From Streptomyces actinomycinicus (GTDB lineage Bacteria; Actinomycetota; Actinomycetes; Streptomycetales; Streptomycetaceae): a DNA stretch of 64,000 bases. The position numbers and the translations under genes are program-made. Below the pieces are notes generated by a model. That model ran no database searches. It saw only the letters and a program-made list of their open reading frames with translations, and was not told the DNA's origin. Below, piece by piece: positions 33,278 through 40,434 of this stretch. How positions within the stretch are numbered: position 1 is the stretch's first letter; each line of letters begins with the position of its first letter. The stretch is from the NCBI RefSeq assembly GCF_016741775.1, contig NZ_JAERRK010000010.1, positions 1 through 64,000 on the forward strand. The letters are read 5' to 3'.

Positions 33278-33685
33278 GTCTCTCATTCCCCCGGTTTTTT
33301 CGCGGCCGGGCTGATCCCGGCCTTCGACGGACCTTAAGACCCCATTTCCCGGGCACTGGTTCCGCTTCTCCCCGCATTCTCTCTCCGGCAGATCCCCGCA
33401 CGTGAGATGCGGAAAAGGTTGGGGCGAATTCCGGTCACAAGGGCGTCGGGGGCGGACCGGCCGGTGTCCGGAAGGTGGGTCGGGGCCGGGGTCCGGAAGG
33501 TGGGTCGGACCCCGGCCCCGGGTCTGTCACGGCTCACGGGCCACCGCGCCGTACGTCGCGGTGTCCTCGTGCAGTCGTGGATGCGGGCGGGCGTTCTCGG
33601 TGCCGGTCCGGGCGGCCGGCCGTCGTCGGGCGACGCCTGTCTCCCATGCGGTCGAGGGGCCGGGTGCTTGCGTCAGGGGTGCGGG
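33278..33685. other. 408-bp intergenic region
   Basis: It lies between the small secreted-protein gene and the XRE regulator gene, both on the minus strand. It contains an AT-richer promoter-like portion near 33290-33400, a duplicated 18-bp unit (33466-33483 and 33491-33508) and a strong hairpin. I looked for a DUF397 gene, the usual companion of DUF5753 regulators, and do not see one here. Confidence 0.5.
33482..33519. terminator. Perfect 14-bp hairpin downstream of XRE gene
   Basis: GGGGCCGGGGTCCG (33482-33495) and CGGACCCCGGCCCC (33506-33519) are exact inverse complements around a 10-nt loop. It is likely the terminator of the XRE regulator transcript. Confidence 0.65.
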
Positions 33686-34561
33686 TCACCACTCCTTGCG
33701 CAGCGCGCCGAGCAGGCTCTCGGTCCTCCTCGCGGACGCGGCCTGGGCGCTCAGCCGGTCCAGGGCCTCGAGGTAGACGACGACGTCCTCGGGCTTGTCG
33801 AGGTAGAGGGCCCCGACGAGCCCGCCGAGGTAGGCGATGTCGGGCAGTTCGGGTGCGCGGAACCGGAAGAGGTGGAAGGTTCCGGCCCGCAAGGCGGGAT
33901 GCGGCCCGTTGGCGAACGGCATGAGCTGCACGGTGACGTGGGGCAGCCGACTGACCTCGATGAGGTGGTCGATCTGGGCCCGCATCACCTCGGGCCCGCC
34001 GACCGGCCAGCGCAGCACGGTCTCGTCCATCACCACCCACAGCCGTGGCGGTCCCGGCCGGGCCAGCAGCTCCTGGCGGCGCATGCGCAGGGCGACCCGG
34101 CGCTCGGTGGCCTCGGCGGACGCGTGCGGATCGGCGGTGGTCAGCAGGGCACGTGCGTAGTCCTCGGTCTGCAGCAGGCCGTGCACGAACTGGTTCTCGT
34201 ACCCGCGGATCTGCACGGCCGCCTGTTCCAGGCTGAGGTAGGCGGCGAGCCAGTCGGGCACGACGTCACGGTAGGCGTGCCACCAGCCGCGCTTGTTGGC
34301 CTCGCGCACGGACTGCAGGAAAGTGTCGATCTCCTGCCGGCCGGTGACGCCGTAGACCTGGAGCAGTTTCTCGGCGTCCGCGAGTCGCAGCCGGGCGACC
34401 TTGGCCGCCTCCATGCGGCGGATCGTGGAGTGGCTGACCCCGAGCGCCGCACCCGCCTCGGCATAGCTGAGTCCGGCACGGGTGCGCAGTTCCTCCAGCT
34501 GTCTGCCGAGGATCATGCGCAGCACGGACGGGGCACCGCCCCAGTCGGTCTCCGTGGTCAC
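33686..34561 (-). CDS. XRE-family regulator with DUF5753 domain
   Basis: The 291-residue protein begins with a helix-turn-helix (LGRQLEELRTRAGLSYAEAGAALGVSHSTIRRMEAAK) and continues with the C-terminal DUF5753 domain (WHAYRDVVPDWLAAYLSLEQAA, ENQFVHGLLQTEDYARALL, VDMDETVL-like VVMDETVLRWPVGG, VTVQLMPFANGPHPAL). In Streptomyces such regulators usually pair with a small DUF397 protein and behave like toxin-antitoxin-related or developmental regulators. No DUF397 gene is next to it, which is unusual. GTG 34561 is preferred to GTG 34567 for ribosome-binding-site spacing. A palindrome sits 103 bp upstream. Confidence 0.9.
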   Translation of the reverse strand: MTTETDWGGAPSVLRMILGRQLEELRTRAGLSYAEAGAALGVSHSTIRRMEAAKVARLRLADAEKLLQVYGVTGRQEIDTFLQSVREANKRGWWHAYRDVVPDWLAAYLSLEQAAVQIRGYENQFVHGLLQTEDYARALLTTADPHASAEATERRVALRMRRQELLARPGPPRLWVVMDETVLRWPVGGPEVMRAQIDHLIEVSRLPHVTVQLMPFANGPHPALRAGTFHLFRFRAPELPDIAYLGGLVGALYLDKPEDVVVYLEALDRLSAQAASARRTESLLGALRKEW

Positions 34562-34663
34562 GCCCACCCCCCTCGTCCGGTCTCCGGACCACCCTCACAC
34601 ACGATCGCGTCCCCGCACCCATTCGATCACGATCTGGCGGATGCAGCATGCACTTGGCCGATT

Positions 34664-34679
34664 GCAAATTTCAACTTGC
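34664..34679. promoter_or_regulatory. 16-bp palindrome, candidate XRE operator
   Basis: The sequence GCAAATTTCAACTTGC fits the symmetric pattern GCAAnTTnnAAnTTGC. It stands out from its GC-rich surroundings and is placed upstream of the divergent XRE regulator gene, as expected for autoregulation. Confidence 0.6.
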
Positions 34680-34969
34680 TGGTTGCGGAGCGTTGTCGGC
34701 AGCTGCCAGAGTGGACTCACCGCTCCGGCCGGCCAAGGAGCAGGCGGTGGCGCCGGCTTGAGGGAGACGGTCCGCACCACCGCCTCCCGGGAGGCGGTGG
34801 CCGTCTGCCGCCCCGGCGGCCGGACGACACCTCGCCCCGGCGGCGAGCACCCTGGTCGACTCCCTGGGCCCGACGGCCCCGACCGGCTCGCTTCCGGGGC
34901 CGCACGCCCCGGCAACGCCGCCGTCTGCGCTCCGCCCGGACCACCCCCACTCGTCCGAAGGACCCCCCC

Positions 34970-35074
34970 ATGCACCACACCTCACCCACCCCCGCCCCCA
35001 CCCCCGCTCCGGCCGCCGACCCCTCCTGGACCCGTACCCGCCCCGGACCGGGCTCCCAGGAGCAGGCCGGGTGA
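34970..35074 (+). CDS. Possible 34-residue Pro/Thr-rich peptide
   Basis: The ATG at 34970 has GAAGGA about ten bases upstream. The peptide is Thr/Pro/Ala rich (HHTSPTPAPTPAPAAD), ends SQEQAG, and has no domain. It may be a small translated ORF or chance; the base composition bias makes such frames common. Confidence 0.25.
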   Translation: MHHTSPTPAPTPAPAADPSWTRTRPGPGSQEQAG

Positions 35075-35222
35075 CACGGACGCGGTGACGGGCCTCCCCC
35101 GACGGCCCCCGTCCCCGACCCGCTAGATTCACCGCGGTGCGGGGCATCCGCACCGGTCGGCGAGGCGTGAACCCGTCCGGGGTGCGCGTCCGCCGCACGT
35201 GCCGATCCGACGGGGAGAGTTC

Positions 35223-35897
35223 ATGGTCTGGTCGCTGATCCGCCGGCGACGGGCCGCATCCCGGCTCCCCGTGCCGGGGCGGTGTACGCCGGGCCGGCAT
35301 GTGCTGGCCACCGAACGGCTGCTGCTGTTCACGCCGCGGACCCGCCTGGACGTGGCGGCGGCGGTCGCCGCGAGCGCGGACGCGGAGGCGCAGCGCTGGC
35401 TCGGCACCCTGGCGGACGAGGTGGTGCCCGATCCCGGTGTCCGCCGAGCCCTGCTGGCCTGGCGGCCGGCCGGTGACGACGGCCGCCGGATACCGCGTGA
35501 GCTGGCCGAGCCGTACGCACCCGGTCCGGACGACCCGCTGCTCCTGGTGTGCGTGCGCAGATCCGACCTGACTTACGCCGGCGCCCTGGAACTGCAGCAT
35601 GTGCAGGGCGAGATGGGCGGCTGGCTCGCGCCGGGCTGTCGCGGCCGGGGCCTGGGCGGGGAACTGTTCCGTGCGGGCGTCGAGCTGGCCCACACCCATC
35701 TCGGGCTGGCCACGATCCGGGCGGGAGCCGAGCCCGGCAACACCGCGAGCCGGGGGGCCCTGGCCCGCGCCGGCTTCGTCCCGGACGAGGGCCCGCCCCG
35801 GCACACCCTGTCCGACGGCCGCGTGATCGACGCCCTCTGGCACCGGAACGACACCGCAGCGCCCTCCCGCTGCCCCGCCCTCACGGCGACCGACTGA
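35223..35897 (+). CDS. GNAT-family N-acetyltransferase
   Basis: The 224-residue protein follows GGAGAG and starts at ATG 35223. The RimJ/RimL-like GNAT layout is visible: LATERLLLFTPRTRLDVAAAVAA at the first strand, LELQHVQGEMGGWLAPGCRGRGLGGELFRAGVE with the acetyl-CoA pyrophosphate loop (R-G-R-G-L-G), then IRAGAEPGNTASRGALARAGFV, the typical N-x-x-S-x-x-x-x-x-x-x-G-F segment. It would acetylate an amine on a protein or small molecule. It is followed by a 10-bp tandem repeat array. Confidence 0.88.
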   Translation: MVWSLIRRRRAASRLPVPGRCTPGRHVLATERLLLFTPRTRLDVAAAVAASADAEAQRWLGTLADEVVPDPGVRRALLAWRPAGDDGRRIPRELAEPYAPGPDDPLLLVCVRRSDLTYAGALELQHVQGEMGGWLAPGCRGRGLGGELFRAGVELAHTHLGLATIRAGAEPGNTASRGALARAGFVPDEGPPRHTLSDGRVIDALWHRNDTAAPSRCPALTATD

Positions 35898-35920
35898 GAC
35901 GTCTGGCACCACCCCGGCCG

Positions 35921-36020
35921 GCCCGGTCCGGGCAGTGCCGGCCCGGTCCGGGCAGTGTCGGGCGGTGCCGGGCAGTGCCGGGCGGTGCCGGGCAGTGTCG
36001 GGCGGTGTCGGGCGGCAGCG
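35921..36020. repeat. Tandem 10-bp repeat array between convergent genes
   Basis: About ten consecutive 10-bp units of the form GGC(A/G)GTG(C/T)CG, some degenerate (GCCCGGTCCG). It fills the space between the convergent GNAT and flavodoxin-fold genes. Confidence 0.85.
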
Positions 36021-36036
36021 GCCCGGGGTCCTTGTG

Positions 36037-36495
36037 TCAGGCGCCGGGCATCAGGCCCGCCGCGGTCGTGGCTCCCAGTTCCCAGCACGCCTGGAGGTCG
36101 GCCTTGCCCGGCTCGCCGGTGACCGTCACCGGATCGGCGGCCAGGCGCCAGCCGAGGCCGGTGGTGACGGTCCCGACGGCGCGGACCGCGCCGGTGACGT
36201 CGTTGCCGCCGTGCACGTAGTAGCTGAACGGCCGGCCCCGGGTCTCGTCCAGGCACGGGTAGTAGATCTGGTCGAAGAAGTGCTTGAGGGCGCCGGACAT
36301 GTAGCCCAGGTTGGCGGGCGTGCCGAGCAGGTAGCCGTCGGCCTCGAGCACGTCGGAGGCGGTGGCGGACAGGGCCGCCCGGCGTACGACACGCACGCCC
36401 TCGATCTCCGGGGTGGTGGCGCCGGAGACGACGGCCTCGAACAGGGCCTGACAGTGGGGGGACGGGGTGTGATGGACGATCAGCAGGGTAGGCAC
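36037..36495 (-). CDS. Flavodoxin-fold NAD(P)H/FMN reductase
   Basis: The 152-residue protein begins TLLIVHHTPSPHCQALFEAV, an FMN-phosphate-binding loop of the flavodoxin/WrbA type. DGYLLGTPANLGYMSGALKHFFDQIYY is the strong family signature. The later loop PFSYYVHGGNDVTGAV would contact the isoalloxazine ring. These are small cytosolic FMN reductases or quinone reductases. GTG 36495 is selected because it leads directly into the first strand. It is divergent from the methyltransferase gene across only 99 bp, so the two may be co-regulated. Confidence 0.88.
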   Translation of the reverse strand: MPTLLIVHHTPSPHCQALFEAVVSGATTPEIEGVRVVRRAALSATASDVLEADGYLLGTPANLGYMSGALKHFFDQIYYPCLDETRGRPFSYYVHGGNDVTGAVRAVGTVTTGLGWRLAADPVTVTGEPGKADLQACWELGATTAAGLMPGA

Positions 36496-36594
36496 ATGCG
36501 GCACCCTGCCGTGCGTGTGCCGCCCCTGGCAAACGGCGGCGGGCATCGCCGGAGGCGGGGCGCGGTACGCCCCGGGAGGACGGGAGGGGTCGTC

Positions 36595-37233
36595 GTGGCC
36601 GAGGAGGACCGCCGGGCACCGGCAGCCGTGGTGTTCGACGCGCTGGGAACGGACTACGAGCGCGCCTTCGCCGGCTCCGCGGCTCACCGGGCGTCGCTGC
36701 GCCGGCTGCTGGCGGAGCTGGCGCCGGGGAGCAGCGTGCTGGACGTGGGCAGCGGGACCGGCCGGCCGACGGCCCAGGCCCTCGTCGAGGCCGGACACCG
36801 GGTGCTCGGCCTCGACGTCTCACCGGTCATGGTCGGCCTGGCCGCCCGGCAGGTGCCGGAGGCCGAGTTCCGGCTCGCGGACATCCGGGAGGCACCGCTC
36901 GCGGAGGGCTCTTTCGACGCGGTGTGCGGGTACTTCTCGCTGCTGCAGATGTCCCGCGCCGAGCAGGCGGCCGTGGTGGCGAAGCTCGCCCGGGCGGTAC
37001 GGCCCGGCGGCCTCGTCGTGCTGGCCACCGTGCCCCTGGACGTGGAGGACGTCGAGGCGGTCTTCATGGGGCAGCCGGTACGGGTGACCAGCTTCGGCGC
37101 GGAGGCGTTCGGCGAGATGGTGGCGAAGGCCGGCCTGACCGTGCTGGCCGAGGAGCAGACCCTCTTCACGCCGGAGCACCCCGACGCCGTGCCGGAACCC
37201 CATCTGTTCCTGCACGCCCGCCGTGACGGATGA
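36595..37233 (+). CDS. SAM-dependent methyltransferase (class I)
   Basis: The 212-residue protein starts at GTG 36595 after GGGAGGGG. Rossmann methyltransferase motifs are in order: SSVLDVGSGTGRPTAQALV (motif I), VLGLDVSPVMVGLAA, AEFRLADIREAPLAEGSFDAV and a motif III region (LARAVRPGGLVVLATVPLD). It resembles Methyltransf_25/11 family enzymes acting on small molecules. Substrate unknown; neighbouring genes do not form a clear pathway. Confidence 0.9.
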   Translation: MAEEDRRAPAAVVFDALGTDYERAFAGSAAHRASLRRLLAELAPGSSVLDVGSGTGRPTAQALVEAGHRVLGLDVSPVMVGLAARQVPEAEFRLADIREAPLAEGSFDAVCGYFSLLQMSRAEQAAVVAKLARAVRPGGLVVLATVPLDVEDVEAVFMGQPVRVTSFGAEAFGEMVAKAGLTVLAEEQTLFTPEHPDAVPEPHLFLHARRDG

Positions 37234-37306
37234 GCCGCACAAACGCGTTCGGCGTTGTCGGCGCCCTCGGTTACAGTGACGGCTCTGAACCGGAGGGGAG
37301 ACAACA

Positions 37307-38008
37307 GTGCAGGTCAGGGTGGGGGCCGTGAGCGGCCGTATGGTCGTCGCGGTGGCACTTGCCGCGGTGCTCGGCGGGTGTGCTCAGTCGGCCAAGAGTG
37401 ACGGAAGCAGGCCCCCGAAGTCTTCGGCGGGCGCCGGGGACACGGGCGCGGAGGCGAAGGACACGGCTGCGGCCGGCGGCACGATCGGTCCTGCCGGTTC
37501 GGCCTGCGAGCTGCCGGTCAGCTTCGACGTCGCCAAGCGCTGGAAGGCCAAGTCGATCGACGCCGGCAAGGAGCTGGACAAGGCCTCGAAGAAGAGCGAC
37601 GACGACCTGAGCGGGGCGTTCGCCGAGGCCTTCCTCCGGCAGGGGCCGGTCACCGCGGCCTGCGAGATCGACGCCAAGCCGGCCGGCAACATCGGCTTCC
37701 TGCGCGTGTGGACCGGGAAGGCCGGCGACGCGGACGCGGGCGGCGTACTGCGCGCGTTCGTCGCCGCCGAGGACGGCGTCAGCAAGGCGAAGTACCGCTC
37801 CTTCAAGACCGGCGGCGGCGTCTCCGCAGTGGAGGTCGAGTACCTCTACACGAGCAAGCTGCTCGAGGAGACCAAGAAGGAGAGCGCCTTCGCGGTCAGC
37901 ACGCCGGACGGGCCGGTCGTCCTGCACCTCGGTGGCATGGACACCGAGGAGCACGAACAGATGCGGCCCGCCTACGACCTCGCCAAGAAGACCCTCAAGC
38001 TCGTCTGA
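37307..38008 (+). CDS. Putative lipoprotein
   Basis: The 233-residue product has a lipoprotein signal: a basic N-terminus, hydrophobic VVAVALAAVL and the lipobox LGGC, so Cys25 would carry the lipid. A Gly/Ala/Asp linker leads to a domain with two Cys (SACELP, TAACEID) and the strands GFLRVWTGK and VVLHLGGMD. It looks like a streptomycete conserved lipoprotein with no known role. GTG 37307 lies behind GGAGGGGAG. It converges with the DUF1996 gene only 11 bp away. Confidence 0.88.
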   Translation: MQVRVGAVSGRMVVAVALAAVLGGCAQSAKSDGSRPPKSSAGAGDTGAEAKDTAAAGGTIGPAGSACELPVSFDVAKRWKAKSIDAGKELDKASKKSDDDLSGAFAEAFLRQGPVTAACEIDAKPAGNIGFLRVWTGKAGDADAGGVLRAFVAAEDGVSKAKYRSFKTGGGVSAVEVEYLYTSKLLEETKKESAFAVSTPDGPVVLHLGGMDTEEHEQMRPAYDLAKKTLKLV

Positions 38009-38019
38009 GGACCCGGCGG

Positions 38020-40140
38020 TCAGTAGCGCAGACGCCGGGCGCGCACCAGCATGACCACCCCCGACAGGGCGAGCAGCATGCCGATGGCGGCGGGCCACAG
38101 TTGTGCGCCCGTCTCCGCCAGCCCGCCCCGGGTTCCCTGGGCCTGGGGCTGGATCGAGGGCCCGGGGGGCGGGACGTCTCCGCCGGTGCTGCCGGCGGCG
38201 GCTGCGGCTGCGGCGGCGGGTTCGGACGACGTCGAGCGGGCCGGGGCGGAGTGCGCCGGTTCCGGCCGGGACGTGGATGATGCGGCCGGGTCCGCCTTGC
38301 CGGGCTTGTCGGCAGTGTCGTGCTTGGTGGTACGGGTCCGGTCCTGGTCGTCGGTACGCGTCTGGTCGTCGGTGCGGGTCCGGCCGTCCTCGGTGGAGCG
38401 GGCCGGTTCGGTCGTCGGGTCCGTCCTGGGCGCCTCGCCCCGGCCGGAGGCAGACGGAGCCGGGGCGGTGGTTGCGTCCCCGCCGGGCTCCGCCGTGGTG
38501 CCCTCGCCGGAGCCGGAAGTCTCGCCGGAGCCGGGGGTCTCATCCGAGCCGGTCTCATCGGAGCCGGGAGTCTCGCCGGAGCCGGGGGTGTCACCGGAGC
38601 CGGGGGTCTCACCGCTGCCGTCACCCGCCGTGGGTGTCGGCGCCGCCGTCGAACCGTCGTCGTCGCCACCGGAAGCCCCGCAGGTGCGGCCGGAGTTGAT
38701 GCAGTCGACCATCTCGTCCATCAGGTCCTCGTCGAAGACGTTGATGAAGTCGCCGTGGTCGGTGACGGGCTTGTGCAGCTGCTCGGGGAAGGAGTCCACC
38801 GCGAACAGCGGGACGGAACGGCCACCGTCCCCGAGGCTCGGCGCGTCGACGTCGTAGACGATGCGCTGGACCAGCTGGGGAATGGGCCGGAAGCCCGCCT
38901 GGCAGGAGCCGTCCCCGGCCGCGAAGGCCACGTGGGTGCGGTGGTTGGCGCTGTCGATGTTGCGGCCGTCCCAGCAGCTCTGGAACCGGAACGTGCGGAC
39001 CACGTCACTGCCCTGCGGACACAGCGGGTACTTGTCCTTCAGCTGCCGGTTCTCGAAACCGGTGCAGCTCCAGGAGGCGTTGGCGTTGCCGGGGCCGTTG
39101 ACGAAGGCCTTGGCGTCGCCGGTGATGATGCGGAGCAGCCGGGGCATGGCGGTGACCTTCTCGCGCGGGTTGCCCACGAACGTCAGCGTCACCTGCTTCG
39201 GCGTGACGATCTGGCCCGCGTTGCCCTCCGTACCGCCGCCGGGCGCCCCGGCGTCGCGCTCCTGGGTGCCGTTCTGCAGGCGCAGCACCGGCCAGTAGTA
39301 CGTCGACTTGTCACCCTGGTCCACGCAGCTCGTGTCGGCGTCCGCCAGGTCCTCGTCGCTGGCGAAGGCGTTGTTGCTCTGGTTGCCGATGTAGTCGTGG
39401 AAGTGGTGGGCGCCGTTGGTGACTCCGGGGGCGACGATGACGTTGTCGGAGTTGAACAGGCCGTCGGCGTTGACCCCGCAGTCGGAGGTGAACGTGCCGC
39501 GCGAGGCGCCGTCCCGCGCGGCCGGGGCCGCCTCCTCCGGCGGTACGGCGGTGATGTCCTGGTAGTCGGAGGCGACGGGCCCGTTGCCGCCCTGGCCCGC
39601 GCCGGCCTGCCCCTGACCGGCACCGCCCTGCTGGGCGCCGCCGTTCGGGGCGTCCGTGGGTGCGGCGCTCTCACCGGGGCGCAGGGTGCAGGTGGCCAGG
39701 CCGTCGAGGCCCTGCGGGCGCTCCCCCGCCCGGTCGATGGCCTCGCCGATCCGTCCTATGGACGCGGACCGCTTCTCGTTCAGCGGGTTCATGATGCTGT
39801 CGTCGGCGGCGCCGGTGTCCTGGCCACCGTTGCGTGACCACTGCTGGAGCTGCTGGTACGCCGCCGCCGTCTGCCGGTCGAGCGCGGCGAGTTCACGGTC
39901 GACGTCCTGGCGGGCCGTGTCCGGCACGTCCGTCAGCCGGCTGCCGACGTCGGGGCAGTCGATCGTCGCCATGCCCGCGGACAGGACCTGTCCCGTGGAG
40001 TCGGACCCGCCGCCCCAGCCCTCACTGGCCGAGGCGTAGACGTTCACGGCGACCAGCCCGGCGCCGCCCAGCATCAGGGCCGTTGCTGCGAGGGTCGCGC
40101 GTCGTGCGCCGGTCGGGCGTCTGCGCCTGTTGCGTACCAA
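38020..40140 (-). CDS. DUF1996 protein with LAETG sortase signal
   Basis: The 706-residue secreted protein starts at TTG 40140 with GGGGA five bases upstream. A signal/anchor (TLAATALMLGGAGLVAVNVYA) is followed by a helical segment and a DUF1996 domain (about 215-490) that includes the hallmark GAHHFHDYIGN and the Cys-rich SCTGFENRQ. Next comes a long Ser/Gly/Glu/Thr stalk with PGSGETPGSGD-like repeats and acidic/Arg-Thr-Asp repeats. The C-terminus is LAETG (from residue 674), a hydrophobic helix and RARRLRY, a cell-wall sorting signal suited to the class E sortases of Streptomyces. It is therefore expected to be covalently surface-anchored. Its biochemical role is unknown. Confidence 0.9.
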   Translation of the reverse strand: MVRNRRRRPTGARRATLAATALMLGGAGLVAVNVYASASEGWGGGSDSTGQVLSAGMATIDCPDVGSRLTDVPDTARQDVDRELAALDRQTAAAYQQLQQWSRNGGQDTGAADDSIMNPLNEKRSASIGRIGEAIDRAGERPQGLDGLATCTLRPGESAAPTDAPNGGAQQGGAGQGQAGAGQGGNGPVASDYQDITAVPPEEAAPAARDGASRGTFTSDCGVNADGLFNSDNVIVAPGVTNGAHHFHDYIGNQSNNAFASDEDLADADTSCVDQGDKSTYYWPVLRLQNGTQERDAGAPGGGTEGNAGQIVTPKQVTLTFVGNPREKVTAMPRLLRIITGDAKAFVNGPGNANASWSCTGFENRQLKDKYPLCPQGSDVVRTFRFQSCWDGRNIDSANHRTHVAFAAGDGSCQAGFRPIPQLVQRIVYDVDAPSLGDGGRSVPLFAVDSFPEQLHKPVTDHGDFINVFDEDLMDEMVDCINSGRTCGASGGDDDGSTAAPTPTAGDGSGETPGSGDTPGSGETPGSDETGSDETPGSGETSGSGEGTTAEPGGDATTAPAPSASGRGEAPRTDPTTEPARSTEDGRTRTDDQTRTDDQDRTRTTKHDTADKPGKADPAASSTSRPEPAHSAPARSTSSEPAAAAAAAAGSTGGDVPPPGPSIQPQAQGTRGGLAETGAQLWPAAIGMLLALSGVVMLVRARRLRY

Positions 40141-40329
40141 GGTCGTCCCCTGTGTGTGATCGCCGGTCGGGCATGGAGTTCCCCGGCTTCATACGGAGGG
40201 CGGGTCCACCGTGTTCAACAGAATCTCGAATTCACCGGGATCTCACAGGAAACCATGGCCCCAACCCCTTCCCACCCGAACGTCACTGCGAACATCACGA
40301 ATATGTATCGGACATTTCACACCTCAACC

Positions 40330-40359
40330 TTCACACGAGGTACACACGTTGGCTAGGTT
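40330..40359 (+). promoter_or_regulatory. Candidate promoter of the NlpC/P60 gene
   Basis: TTCACA (40330-40335) and TAGGTT (40354-40359) are 18 bp apart in a locally AT-rich region, about 75 bp upstream of the start codon. It fits a vegetative promoter. I checked for a c-di-AMP (ydaO) riboswitch, frequent before such hydrolases, and do not see its conserved blocks. Confidence 0.55.
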
Positions 40360-40434
40360 GACGCGAGGCCGCCCGGCTCAGGTCTCGGCGAGCCGTCCAA
40401 CTGCCCTGCGGGGCAAGGAAGGAGCACGTCTTCC

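Larger units (their letters stand above)
34562..35222. other. 661-bp region between XRE and GNAT genes
   Basis: This divergent region holds a possible XRE operator (34664-34679) in a locally AT-richer stretch and one small possible ORF (34970-35074). The Arg/Pro-rich frames between 34740 and 34970 look like decayed or non-coding DNA; I cannot recognise a gene in them. Confidence 0.45.

Noticed and set aside
33290..33680. DUF397 gene expected downstream of the DUF5753 regulator
   Set aside because: No frame shows the usual W-x-K-S-S-Y-S or the C-V-E-V-A pattern.
34740..35126. Possible degraded ATP-binding protein gene next to the XRE regulator
   Set aside because: A phrase like LRETVRTTASREA hints at it, but no ATPase motif follows and the rest is Pro/Arg rich; too weak to list.
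40141..40434. c-di-AMP (ydaO) riboswitch before the wall hydrolase
   Set aside because: The conserved blocks of that riboswitch were not found; only a promoter and a short leader are seen.
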